From CAZPBO01 sp964584815 (GTDB lineage Bacteria; Planctomycetota; SKW154), in assembly GCA_964584815.1 (NCBI GenBank), contig CAZPBO010000006.1:1-53420 (forward strand): a DNA stretch of 53,420 nt. Direction: 5' to 3'. The position numbers were made by a program, and so were the translations under genes. This document shows, piece after piece, positions 9,340 through 16,589 of the stretch. Numbering within the stretch: position 1 is the stretch's first letter; every line of letters starts with the position of its first letter. The notes beneath the pieces were generated by a model that saw only the letters and a program-made list of their open reading frames with translations, had not been told where the DNA came from and searched no databases.

Positions 9340-10482
9340 ATGGGGACTTTGGACTGGCTACCGAGAGATAGCGAGTTGAAGGACCACAACTTTTACGGCG
9401 ATGAGTACTTCAGCGAGGAAGCGCCGGGCGTAAGGTACCAGAAACGCCCTGTCGTCAACCCCAAAACGGGCGAGCCTGTTGAGGGGCTCTATACGGCGTG
9501 GATTTGGCTCAACAACCCGCGGCAATATAACTCCTACACGACCGAGATGGTTAAGGGCGTGATAGCGGGCTTTCGCAACGCATCAACCGATAGGGAGGTC
9601 GTGGCGGCGGTATTTACGGGAACAGGCGACCGTGCATTCTGCACAGGTGGTAATACAAAGGAGTACGCCGAGTATTATGCGGGGCGTCCTGAAGAGTACG
9701 GCGCTTATATGGAACTGTTCAACGCTATGGTGGATTCAATTCTGGCTTGTAAGAAGCCCACGATATGCCGAGTCAACGGGATGCGCGTGGCTGGCGGTCA
9801 GGAGATTGGGATGGCTTGCGACCTCGCCATCGCCGCTGACACCGCTCTCTTCGGACAAGCAGGTCCCAGACACGGCTCTGTCCCTGACGGCGGCTCCAGC
9901 GATTTCCTCCCCTGGTACCTCTCCATTGAGGATGCTATGTGGAACTGCGTCTCTTGTGAACTCTGGTCCGCCTACAAGATGTATCGCCTACGGCTCATAA
10001 CCAAAGCCGTGCCAGTGCTGAAACACGGCGACAAGTTCATACGCAACCCTATGGTCATAACCGACAAATGGCTTGAGGACGGTGAAATCGTCTACGGAGA
10101 GTTCAAACAAGGCGAGGAGTTCGCCAAGGCAAAGGAGTTTGTCAAGAACGAATGCAGTGTTGACTTCAGCCTCCTTGACGAAGAGGTCAATAAGATGGTC
10201 TGGCATCTGACAAATCTGTTCCCGATGTGCGCTGTGCGTTCAATGGACGCGATTCGGATGAAGAAACGTTTCTTCTGGGACATCCGCAAACACGATAGCC
10301 GTCACTGGCTTGCCGTCAACATGCTCAACGAAGCGTTCCTCGGATTCCACGCTTTCAACACACGCAAGATGACGGGCAAAGACACCATAGATTTCATCAA
10401 ATACCGTCAGGCAATCGCGCAAGGTAAGCTCATGACAGAGGAAGTCTTCGGCGAGGTTATGCCAAGACCAAAAGAAGAGTAA
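9340..10482 (+). CDS. oah: 6-oxocyclohex-1-ene-1-carbonyl-CoA hydrolase
   Basis: Ring-opening hydrolase of the benzoyl-CoA pathway (Oah/BamA), 380 residues, close to the known 375-380. It adds water to 6-oxocyclohex-1-ene-1-carbonyl-CoA and cleaves the ring to 3-hydroxypimeloyl-CoA. The fold is crotonase-like: oxyanion-hole regions 'GTGDRAFCTGGNTKEYAEYYAG' (trimmed here to its core GDRAFCTGGN) and 'RVAGGQEIGMACDLAIAAD', plus the family stretch 'GPRHGSVPDGGSSDF'. The N-terminus 'DHNFYGDEYFSEE' is family-like. The ATG has a strong GGAGG 7 bases upstream. No hydratase (dch), benzoyl-CoA reductase or ligase is adjacent, although an acyl-CoA ligase of unknown substrate lies at 36.7 kb. BamA is widely used as a marker of anaerobic aromatic degradation. 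Confidence 0.92.
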   Translation: MGTLDWLPRDSELKDHNFYGDEYFSEEAPGVRYQKRPVVNPKTGEPVEGLYTAWIWLNNPRQYNSYTTEMVKGVIAGFRNASTDREVVAAVFTGTGDRAFCTGGNTKEYAEYYAGRPEEYGAYMELFNAMVDSILACKKPTICRVNGMRVAGGQEIGMACDLAIAADTALFGQAGPRHGSVPDGGSSDFLPWYLSIEDAMWNCVSCELWSAYKMYRLRLITKAVPVLKHGDKFIRNPMVITDKWLEDGEIVYGEFKQGEEFAKAKEFVKNECSVDFSLLDEEVNKMVWHLTNLFPMCAVRSMDAIRMKKRFFWDIRKHDSRHWLAVNMLNEAFLGFHAFNTRKMTGKDTIDFIKYRQAIAQGKLMTEEVFGEVMPRPKEE

Positions 10483-10507
10483 CGCGTCGTCAAAAACACA
10501 CAAAAAA

Positions 10508-10583
10508 TGGCGGCCCCAAGGGGATTCGAACCCCTGTCCCCACCTTGAGAGGGTGGTATCCTAGGCCTCTAGACGATGGGGCC
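10508..10583 (-). tRNA. tRNA-Glu (anticodon CTC)
   Basis: 76-nt cloverleaf on the minus strand. The acceptor stem GGCCCCA pairs perfectly with TGGGGCC, followed by discriminator G and an encoded CCA. The D arm contains the Glu-like 'TCGTCTAGAGGCC'. The anticodon stem CCACC/GGTGG encloses loop CTCTCAA, giving anticodon CTC (reads GAG). The T arm is GGGG-TTCGAAT-CCCC. The 3' end is followed at once by six T and a second T-run, suitable for termination. It is convergent with oah. Confidence 0.97.
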
Positions 10584-10594
10584 GCTGACAGTAA

Positions 10595-10624
10595 ATTATT
10601 TACGCAGGTTCATTGCGCTGTCAA
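10595..10624 (-). promoter_or_regulatory. Promoter of tRNA-Glu
   Basis: On the minus strand: TTGACA (10619-10624), 18-base spacer, AATAAT (10595-10600). The predicted start is a few bases before the mature tRNA 5' end at 10583. The perfect -35 box and position make this one of the clearer promoters in the window. Confidence 0.7.
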
Positions 10625-10647
10625 GTCTGTTCACCTTTTTTAACTGC

Positions 10648-10747
10648 NNNNNNNNNNNNNNNNNNNNNNNNNNNNNNNNNNNNNNNNNNNNNNNNNNNNN
10701 NNNNNNNNNNNNNNNNNNNNNNNNNNNNNNNNNNNNNNNNNNNNNNN
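10648..10747. other. Assembly gap, 100 N
   Basis: Exactly 100 N. It truncates the C-terminal coding part of the flavoprotein gene to its right. Confidence 0.98.
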
Positions 10748-11137
10748 AAGCACCGCATCTTTTCTGCCAAGGCGCTTTCGCGGCGTGCAGGTTATGTGCT
10801 CCCCTCCCATCTCAACACAGATTTCGGCACGAAACCTGTCCAGAAACGCCTTCATCAACCAACAGACATCACCAAAATAGATAGGAGTGGCAAGAACAAC
10901 CCCCCTCGCTGCGCGGATTGCAGGCAGGATTTCCTCTGTGAAGGCGTCGTTCTGGATGCAAGTGCCGCTCTGGTTGCAGCGCAGACATCCTAAGCAGCCA
11001 CCGAAACGGGTCTCCGCAAGGTCAAAAAGGCGTGTTGAGAGTTGCCACCGATGCAAACACTCACACACAATACCACAAGCCGTTCTTGAGTTGGAACCTT
11101 TTCTTGGACTGGCGGCAACAAGGACAACATCAGCCAT
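10748..11137 (-). CDS. Iron-sulfur flavoprotein / NADPH-dependent FMN reductase family (C-terminus in gap)
   Basis: 130 visible codons of a flavodoxin-fold protein. The N-terminal FMN phosphate-binding motif is 'AASPRKGSNS'. It is followed by the compact cysteine motif C-x2-C-x2-C-x5-C in 'GCLGCLRCNQSGTC', which is the 4Fe-4S ligand pattern of the Isf family of anaerobes. The conserved 'VLATPIYFGDVCWLMKAFLDR' region (FMN/loop) is present. Isf proteins pass electrons from ferredoxin or reduce O2/H2O2 in anaerobes; the partner here is unknown. The gene starts 5 bases after the stop of the coiled-coil gene, with only a weak ribosome site. The last part lies in the 100-N gap; if the gap is really 100 bases the frame ends at 10640. 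Confidence 0.75.
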
Positions 11138-11142
11138 TTCGG

Positions 11143-11997
11143 TTATGGTAACCAGGTTGTGGCACGGTCGCCTGCCTGAATCTTACCTACAGCGAAGAGA
11201 ACGCGACCGCCTGATGCGCCTGCCCATACCTTCTCTATCACAACAACCGCTACAAACTGGTTGCCGCGGTAGATAGTGAAGCGGTATCCAACCCGCACAC
11301 CTTGGTCAACACCGACATTGAGAACGACCAGTTGTGTTGCTTCATCAACGGCGGCGACGACACCATCAATCGGTGGGGCAGGGGTTTGCGCAATCAAATC
11401 GTAAACCGGCACACCCAACATATTGAGGCGTTCAATCACAAGGCATTTTTCGTCAAGTTGGCGACGAACACGAGCGAGTTCTGTGCGCAAGTCGCGAACC
11501 GACTTCTCATAGTAGAGCAGAGCGCGTCCCAGACGCACCGCCTGCTTCTCCGCGGTGTCCTTCTGACGCACCGATTCTGTGTATTCGCGTTGCAGTATCT
11601 CACGCTGACGCTCCAACTCCCTTATCCTGTCATCCTTGCGGGAGAGTATCTCAACGATAAGAGCGTGCTGGCGTAAAAGAAGCGCCATTTCCTGCGTCTC
11701 AATCGCCAGAGATGTGGCGGCATCCCTGTAGCGCCGTTTCAACTCGTTCACAAACTGAACAAGACGCTTCTCCCGCTCCACCATCTCGTCAACCTTGCGG
11801 TCCTTTGCCTCAATCACATTCTTTAGGTAACTCATCTGCGCAAGTGAGAGGTCTTTTAGTTCCTTGTACTTGGCTTGCAGTTTCTCAAACTGTGTGCGCC
11901 AGTCAACGCGGTGATGATAAAGTGCCGCGAGACTGGTAAGGAAAAATATGGACAGAACAAGCACGATAACACTGAAAACCTTTGCCAAGGTGCTCAT
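11143..11997 (-). CDS. Membrane-anchored coiled-coil protein with C-terminal beta domain
   Basis: 284 residues from the ATG at 11997; an in-frame upstream extension to 12123 would run into lnt and has no support. One transmembrane segment near the N-terminus (VFSVIVLVLSIFFLTSLAAL) is followed by a long charged coiled coil (about 35-195) and a C-terminal beta-rich domain of about 70 residues ('GVVAAVDEATQLVVLNVG', 'VGYRFTIYRGNQFVAVVVIEKV', 'GKIQAGDRA'). The topology resembles MreC and FlgT-like C-terminal domains, with the coiled coil and barrel in the periplasm. The exact family is not recognised. It lies 67 bases downstream of lnt and just upstream of the flavoprotein, in the same directon. 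Confidence 0.65.
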   Translation of the reverse strand: MSTLAKVFSVIVLVLSIFFLTSLAALYHHRVDWRTQFEKLQAKYKELKDLSLAQMSYLKNVIEAKDRKVDEMVEREKRLVQFVNELKRRYRDAATSLAIETQEMALLLRQHALIVEILSRKDDRIRELERQREILQREYTESVRQKDTAEKQAVRLGRALLYYEKSVRDLRTELARVRRQLDEKCLVIERLNMLGVPVYDLIAQTPAPPIDGVVAAVDEATQLVVLNVGVDQGVRVGYRFTIYRGNQFVAVVVIEKVWAGASGGRVLFAVGKIQAGDRATTWLP

Positions 11998-12064
11998 TGG
12001 CAACCCCCTTCTTGCGCTTTGGGGGTATTGTAGAGGGGAGCAGAGCGGTGTGTCAAGGAAAAAG

Positions 12065-13621
12065 TCAGCGCTGTTTGGAGGTATCTTTTCTGCATCTGCG
12101 CATAAAAGAGAGCACCCACGCAACCAAAGGCGCTATAAGCAGAACCCAGCCAGCAGGTTCCGCGAGGAACCGTGCCAATGTGGTGCCGCCCATTTTCTCT
12201 GGCTCAACCCACATCACGCCCTCAATCTGCTTTGTGCATCCCTCCTTGTCGGCAAGCAATTTGAAGCGCCCTGAAGGAGATATGTAGCAGGATATGCCCG
12301 CGTTGACACAGCGAATCACAGGAACCCTGAATTCAATCGCGCGCAGCACCCCCTGCGCCACCGCCAAATCCAACTCCGCGCTGTCCTCAAACCACGCGTC
12401 ATTGGATATGTTCACCACCAAATCCGCGCCCTTATCTAACGCCTCACGAACAAGGTCGTCAAACGACAATTCAAAGCATATCGGAACATAGATTCTGCGT
12501 CCATCTACCTCAAAAAGCGTCATCTTGTCGCCGGCTTGTATGTCCTCCGGCTCATAGGGCATCATCTGGAGCACAAGATAGACAAAGAACGGCAGCAACG
12601 ATTGAGCGGGGATGTATTCGCCGACAGGAACAAGCACCATTTTGTCGTAGCGTTTCCGAACGAGGCAGTTGTGCGGGTCAAGAAGAAGAGCGGAGTTGTA
12701 GGGAAGGCATCTATGTCGGTGTTCTGAGCCGAGAAGGAGTGGTGCGCCCCATCGCCTCACGCACAGACAGAGCCTCGCGTAGCGATTCGGCTGCAAAAGC
12801 AGCGCCCCGGGCACCATCGTCTCCGGCCAGACTATGAGGTTGGGTCGGTCTTGACGCAGCGCCTCCTCCGTCAAACGAATATGGTCGTCCATCACCTTAA
12901 CGCTTTTGTCCGCCACCACCTCAAGCAGACCCCGTGCCTCCTCCAATGCCAACTCCTTGACGCTCTGCGGTATGTTGCCCTGCACCACAAGAACCTTAAA
13001 TCCGCCTTTGGATGGTGCCTCTTTCGGCATCCACACAGCAGGGAAAACCAAAAGCAGAAAAGCAACGCACAACGCTACCGCCGAGGGTTTCCTTTCTTCC
13101 CCCATAATGGTTTCTGCGAGGAAGGAGTTGACGGCGGCGATGAGGAAAGATGTTCCGAAAGTGCCAACAATGCTTGCAGACTGCAAGAAGTGGGGAACGC
13201 GATAAAGGGTGTGGGGCAGAAGCGCCCAAGGGAAGGCGAGCCAGAAGAGTCGCGAACGGAGGAACTCAAGACCTGCGAAAAGTGCGGCGGCAAAAAGCGC
13301 ACGCCACAACGGTCTTCCCTTAAATGTGGCGACAAGCGCCCCAAAAGCCGCATAATAGAAACCGCCAATAAAGGCTGCCGCAAAAAGCCCCGCCAGTGTC
13401 ACAACCCCCAGCCAGTAGCAGGTAGTGGCAATGGTGATAAAGCCTGCGATGTATGAGGCTGCAGCCGCCTTAAATGCTCCCGCACCCCGCAGATAAACCA
13501 GCCAGGGAACAAGGCAGACAAAGACCAGAGGGAAAAGCCCCGCAGGTGGGAAAGCAAGGAAAAGCAGCAACGCCGAAAGGGACGGCAGAAAGAAAAGGAG
13601 ACTGCGGGGGACGCTTATCAT
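12065..13621 (-). CDS. lnt: Apolipoprotein N-acyltransferase
   Basis: Transfers the third acyl chain from a phospholipid to the N-terminal Cys of lipoproteins in the inner membrane. 518 residues, normal for Lnt. The N-terminal ~200 residues are multi-pass membrane helices. The nitrilase domain holds the catalytic triad in context: Glu in 'IVWPETMVPG', Lys in 'RYDKMVLVPVGEYIP', Cys in 'VPICFELSF', and 'ISNDAWFE' near the end. A C-terminal helix closes the protein. The ATG at 13621 shares its A with the TGA stop of ispF (TGATG), so translation is probably coupled. The many lipobox proteins here and the Lol transporter fit this function. Confidence 0.93.
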   Translation of the reverse strand: MISVPRSLLFFLPSLSALLLFLAFPPAGLFPLVFVCLVPWLVYLRGAGAFKAAAASYIAGFITIATTCYWLGVVTLAGLFAAAFIGGFYYAAFGALVATFKGRPLWRALFAAALFAGLEFLRSRLFWLAFPWALLPHTLYRVPHFLQSASIVGTFGTSFLIAAVNSFLAETIMGEERKPSAVALCVAFLLLVFPAVWMPKEAPSKGGFKVLVVQGNIPQSVKELALEEARGLLEVVADKSVKVMDDHIRLTEEALRQDRPNLIVWPETMVPGALLLQPNRYARLCLCVRRWGAPLLLGSEHRHRCLPYNSALLLDPHNCLVRKRYDKMVLVPVGEYIPAQSLLPFFVYLVLQMMPYEPEDIQAGDKMTLFEVDGRRIYVPICFELSFDDLVREALDKGADLVVNISNDAWFEDSAELDLAVAQGVLRAIEFRVPVIRCVNAGISCYISPSGRFKLLADKEGCTKQIEGVMWVEPEKMGGTTLARFLAEPAGWVLLIAPLVAWVLSFMRRCRKDTSKQR

Positions 13622-14115
13622 CAGCGCGGCTCCTGATACGCCAGCACAACACACTGGGCGGCATAAACTCTTGTTGCAAACACTCCTTCTGTTCGCTTGA
13701 ACTTGATTGACACACGCTCTTTGGGAAGGGAAAGAATCTCGCTGAGATAGTTCTGGAACTTTTCTCGGTATTTGCCAAGCGGCGGCTCATCCAGAATGAC
13801 CGTCAAATCAATATGGAGGAGTTTGTAGCGGCGTCCCCAGAATGTCCGAAGGGTGTCGCGCAGCAGATGAACGCTGGGAATGTTCCTGTAGCGGGGGTCG
13901 GTGTCGGGGTAATGGGAGCCGATGTCGCCGTCCGCCATCGCCCCGTAAAGGGCGTCAATTATAGCGTGGAGCGCGGCGTCACCATCTGTGTGCGCCACAG
14001 GTCCGACATCCACCCCGGGTATCTTCATCCCCGCAACGACCAAAGGCTTGCCCTTCTCCTCAAGTCGGTGCACATCCCAACCATAACCTATCCGTGCCTC
14101 TTCAACTTGTGCCAT
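13621..14115 (-). CDS. ispF: 2-C-methyl-D-erythritol 2,4-cyclodiphosphate synthase
   Basis: Fifth step of the non-mevalonate isoprenoid pathway. 164 residues from ATG 14115 (AGGAGGT lies 10 bases upstream; a GTG at 14127 is the alternative). Metal and substrate motifs are present: 'GYGWDVHRL' (D-x-H), 'HTDGDAALHAIIDAL', 'GDIGSHYPDTDP' and the C-terminal 'KFKRTEG'. The start overlaps the end of the acyltransferase gene by 28 bases and the stop overlaps lnt by one base. Together with uppP at the window end it shows isoprenoid and lipid-carrier metabolism of ordinary bacterial type. Confidence 0.95.
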   Translation of the reverse strand: MAQVEEARIGYGWDVHRLEEKGKPLVVAGMKIPGVDVGPVAHTDGDAALHAIIDALYGAMADGDIGSHYPDTDPRYRNIPSVHLLRDTLRTFWGRRYKLLHIDLTVILDEPPLGKYREKFQNYLSEILSLPKERVSIKFKRTEGVFATRVYAAQCVVLAYQEPR

Positions 14116-14981
14116 CTGACCTGCCACCTCCTATGAAACCAAGTCCACTGTTGAGGATATTTTAACACGAATTCGCCCACTTTGTCAGAGAAGTTCTGCA
14201 TAGTGGCGGTGATAAGGTTTTCCGCGTCAGAAGGAACCTTTATGGGTTCGGATATGGTGATGACATACTTTGCACGGGGTGTTCTGTGGATGTTGACGGC
14301 GAGGGCGGGCGAGCACGCGCGCAGCGCAAAGAGCGCCGTCCCCGCCGCAACCTGCGCAGGATGCCCCAAAAATTTTATCAGGATTCCCTGATGGAACTTC
14401 TGGTCAATGAGCGTCCAGATGGCTTGGTTGTTGCGAAGCGCGTTAAGGCAGCGAATAGCGGCGGTTTTGCGCGGGACGACATAGATTTCGGGGAGTTCAA
14501 GTCGGCGACGCATCCGCTCCAGTTCGCGAGCCACAAGCGGGTTGAAGGGCGCAACGAGCACCGCGTGAACGGGGAAACCGAAGCGGCGCAGATAGATTCC
14601 CAGAAGTGGGAAGTTGCCGACATGTGCGGAGACCAGAACGGCGCCACGACCTCCTCTCAACGCCTCCCTTAAGTGTTCTGCACCAACAAGGCGGCAGCAC
14701 CGTGGCAGTCCCTTCTGCTTGCGTATCCCAAACCACAAAAGTTCCGTGAAAAAACCACCTGCGAACGCATAGCATCGCTTTCCAAGCCACCGCCTCGCCG
14801 CAGGTGTCAAACTTTCGCCGTAGACCAGTTCTATGTTGCGGAGCGTCCTTCTGCGCCGCTTGAAACCCACCCACCAAAAAAGCGTGCCCAGAACCCAGCC
14901 GAACAGGAACGCGCCGTGACGCCCCAGCAACCCGCACACCAAGGCAAGCGCTTTGAAGCCCAACCACTCAATGCGTTGCAA
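14088..14981 (-). CDS. LpxL/HtrB-family lysophospholipid acyltransferase, catalytic acid replaced
   Basis: Member of the lipid A late acyltransferase (LpxL/LpxM/HtrB) family. The core shows one N-terminal membrane helix, 'RRRRTLRNIELVYG', 'GAVLVSAHVGNFPLLG', 'RKTAAIRCLNALRNNQAIWTLIDQK' (20-residue core) and 'FLGHPAQVAAGTALFA'. In the canonical H-x4-D/E motif ('HFGNWE') the acid is replaced by Pro here (H-V-G-N-F-P), so activity may differ. I place the start at TTG 14981, where the family-like 'LQRIEWLGFKAL' begins. The ATG at 15041 would add 20 residues read from inside mobA and has no ribosome site. The stop overlaps ispF. Likely role: acylation of lipid A or another envelope lipid; substrate unknown. 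Confidence 0.75.
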   Translation of the reverse strand: MQRIEWLGFKALALVCGLLGRHGAFLFGWVLGTLFWWVGFKRRRRTLRNIELVYGESLTPAARRWLGKRCYAFAGGFFTELLWFGIRKQKGLPRCCRLVGAEHLREALRGGRGAVLVSAHVGNFPLLGIYLRRFGFPVHAVLVAPFNPLVARELERMRRRLELPEIYVVPRKTAAIRCLNALRNNQAIWTLIDQKFHQGILIKFLGHPAQVAAGTALFALRACSPALAVNIHRTPRAKYVITISEPIKVPSDAENLITATMQNFSDKVGEFVLKYPQQWTWFHRRWQVRWHKLKRHG

Positions 14982-15558
14982 AAATTTTGATGCCTTTCTC
15001 TTTGGCAATGCGGTGCGCCTCCTCAAGGTCGCCTCTGGCATTTATGTTGAAGAAAGAGAGGAGTTGGGGGTCGTAGCGGCGCAGAAAGGGCTCTTCCGCC
15101 ACAGCGAAGCCGCAAGCGAGCATAGCGGGGGCAAGGCGCATAGCAGTTTGGCGCAGCGCGTCCTTAAGCGCCCTCACCAACTCCGCGCGCAGCCACACAA
15201 AGAGCGGCTCATAGCCCGCCCGCCAATGCGGCAGCACACCTTCCGCCTTGCCTGCCGCATCTAGCAATCCCTTAACCAGCGCGGGACTCACAAACGGCAT
15301 ATCACAAGCACACACAAAAAGCCAGCCGGATGAAACCTTCTCGCAGGCAGCGACAACCCCTGCCGCAGGTCCTACAAAACCCTGCGCATCCTCCACATCC
15401 CCGCCACTCCCAACCGTAAAGACATCCTCAAAAATCCCCACCGCTTTGAGTTGCGCTCCGACAACATCAACGAGCGCCATCCCCGCAAAAGGCAAATCCG
15501 CCTTCCTAACACCGCCCAGTCTGCTTCCCTTACCACCCACCAGAATCGCCGCTTTCAG
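14968..15558 (-). CDS. mobA: Molybdenum cofactor guanylyltransferase, probable CTG start
   Basis: Transfers GMP to molybdopterin to form the guanine dinucleotide cofactor. The nucleotide-binding loop reads 'LKAAILVGGKGSRLGG' followed by 'KADLPFAG', then 'LFVCACDMPFVSP' (metal Asp) and 'RAGYEPLFVWLR', all MobA-like. The family needs the first beta strand 'AAILV' before GGKGS. In this frame the first standard start (GTG 15540) would cut that strand off, and a stop at 15580-15582 blocks any upstream ATG/GTG/TTG. CTG at 15556-15558, with GGAGG 7 bases upstream, overlaps the moxR stop as CTGA and is the best start. Length is then 196 residues, normal. MGD enzymes such as formate dehydrogenase would be expected elsewhere in the genome. 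Confidence 0.85.
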   Translation of the reverse strand: MKAAILVGGKGSRLGGVRKADLPFAGMALVDVVGAQLKAVGIFEDVFTVGSGGDVEDAQGFVGPAAGVVAACEKVSSGWLFVCACDMPFVSPALVKGLLDAAGKAEGVLPHWRAGYEPLFVWLRAELVRALKDALRQTAMRLAPAMLACGFAVAEEPFLRRYDPQLLSFFNINARGDLEEAHRIAKEKGIKIFATH

Positions 15559-16532
15559 GTCAGCGCCTCCACAACACTCTCAAGCACCTGCTCTGATGTG
15601 ACTCCTTCCGCCTGCGCCTCAAAAGAGAGAATAAGTCTGTGGCGCAGCGCAGGCAGAACCAGCGCTTTTATATCATCAAAGGCAACATTCATTCTTCCGT
15701 CCGCCAGCGCCAGAACCTTGGCGCCCAGAAGCAGCGCCTGCATCCCGCGAGGACTGGCACCCAGACGCACCCACCTCTTCACCGCCTCAACATCGCTCCT
15801 TAACGGGTGGGTCTGTGTCACAAGCCGTGCCGCAAAGAGCGCCACCTCATCAGCCGCCACAACCTCCCTGACAAGCCTGCGCATCTGCAAAACCCCGCTC
15901 GTCCCCAACCCCTCCACCGCCTCAATCTTCTCTTCTGCCAACACCGAACCCGTTGTGCGCTCGGCTATCTTCAGCAACTCCTTCTCTTCGGGTATTTCCA
16001 TCCTCAATTTGAACATAAAGCGGTCAAGTTGTGCCTCCGGCAGAGGATATGTTCCCTCCATCTCAATGGGGTTCTGTGTGGCGGCGACCATAAAGGGTTG
16101 AGGAAGGGTGTGGCTTTTCTCGCCGACAGTGACCTGTCCCTCTTGCATCGCCTCAAGAAGAGCGGACTGGGTCTTGGGCGTGGCGCGATTTATCTCATCG
16201 GCAAGAACAAGATGCGCAAAAAGTGGTCCTTTGCGAAACCCGAACTCACCCTTCTCCTCCACAAAAACATCTGACCCTGTTATATCGCTTGGCATAAGGT
16301 CGGGCGTGAACTGTATACGGGCAAAACGGAGTCCTGTTGCTTTGGCAAGTGTTCTGACAAGAGCGGTTTTGCCGATACCCGGCACCCCCTCAATGAGGCA
16401 ATGACCGCCTGCGAAGAGGCAGACCATTACCCCTTCCACCGCTTCGCGCTGCCCCACCAACACCCCGCCTATACGCTCCTTAAGCCTGCCCCAAACATCC
16501 TGAAAACGCTCCAGCAAAACCTTTGCGTCCAT
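15555..16532 (-). CDS. MoxR-family AAA+ ATPase
   Basis: 325-residue AAA+ chaperone-like ATPase. Walker A 'EGVPGIGKTALV', Walker B 'LADEINRATPKTQSALLEAM' (20), sensor 'VAATQNPIEMEGTYPLPEAQ' and the C-terminal lid 'LGASPRGMQALL' are all typical of MoxR/RavA. MoxR proteins usually work with a DUF58 and VWA protein on cell-surface or metal-centre maturation. No such partner is next to it; here the following gene is mobA, overlapping by four bases, and the preceding gene is a penicillin-binding protein 58 bases away. A VWA protein is found at 6.4 kb but on the other strand. Specific function is open. Confidence 0.92.
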   Translation of the reverse strand: MDAKVLLERFQDVWGRLKERIGGVLVGQREAVEGVMVCLFAGGHCLIEGVPGIGKTALVRTLAKATGLRFARIQFTPDLMPSDITGSDVFVEEKGEFGFRKGPLFAHLVLADEINRATPKTQSALLEAMQEGQVTVGEKSHTLPQPFMVAATQNPIEMEGTYPLPEAQLDRFMFKLRMEIPEEKELLKIAERTTGSVLAEEKIEAVEGLGTSGVLQMRRLVREVVAADEVALFAARLVTQTHPLRSDVEAVKRWVRLGASPRGMQALLLGAKVLALADGRMNVAFDDIKALVLPALRHRLILSFEAQAEGVTSEQVLESVVEALT

Positions 16533-16589
16533 CCTCGTCTCCCAAGGGAAACTATTATGCCGTTTTTAAGCGGCAAAGCCACAACAAAA

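Noticed and set aside
12851..13456. Plus-strand 201-codon frame opposite lnt
   Set aside because: No domain, no ribosome site, and opposite a gene with a complete catalytic triad.
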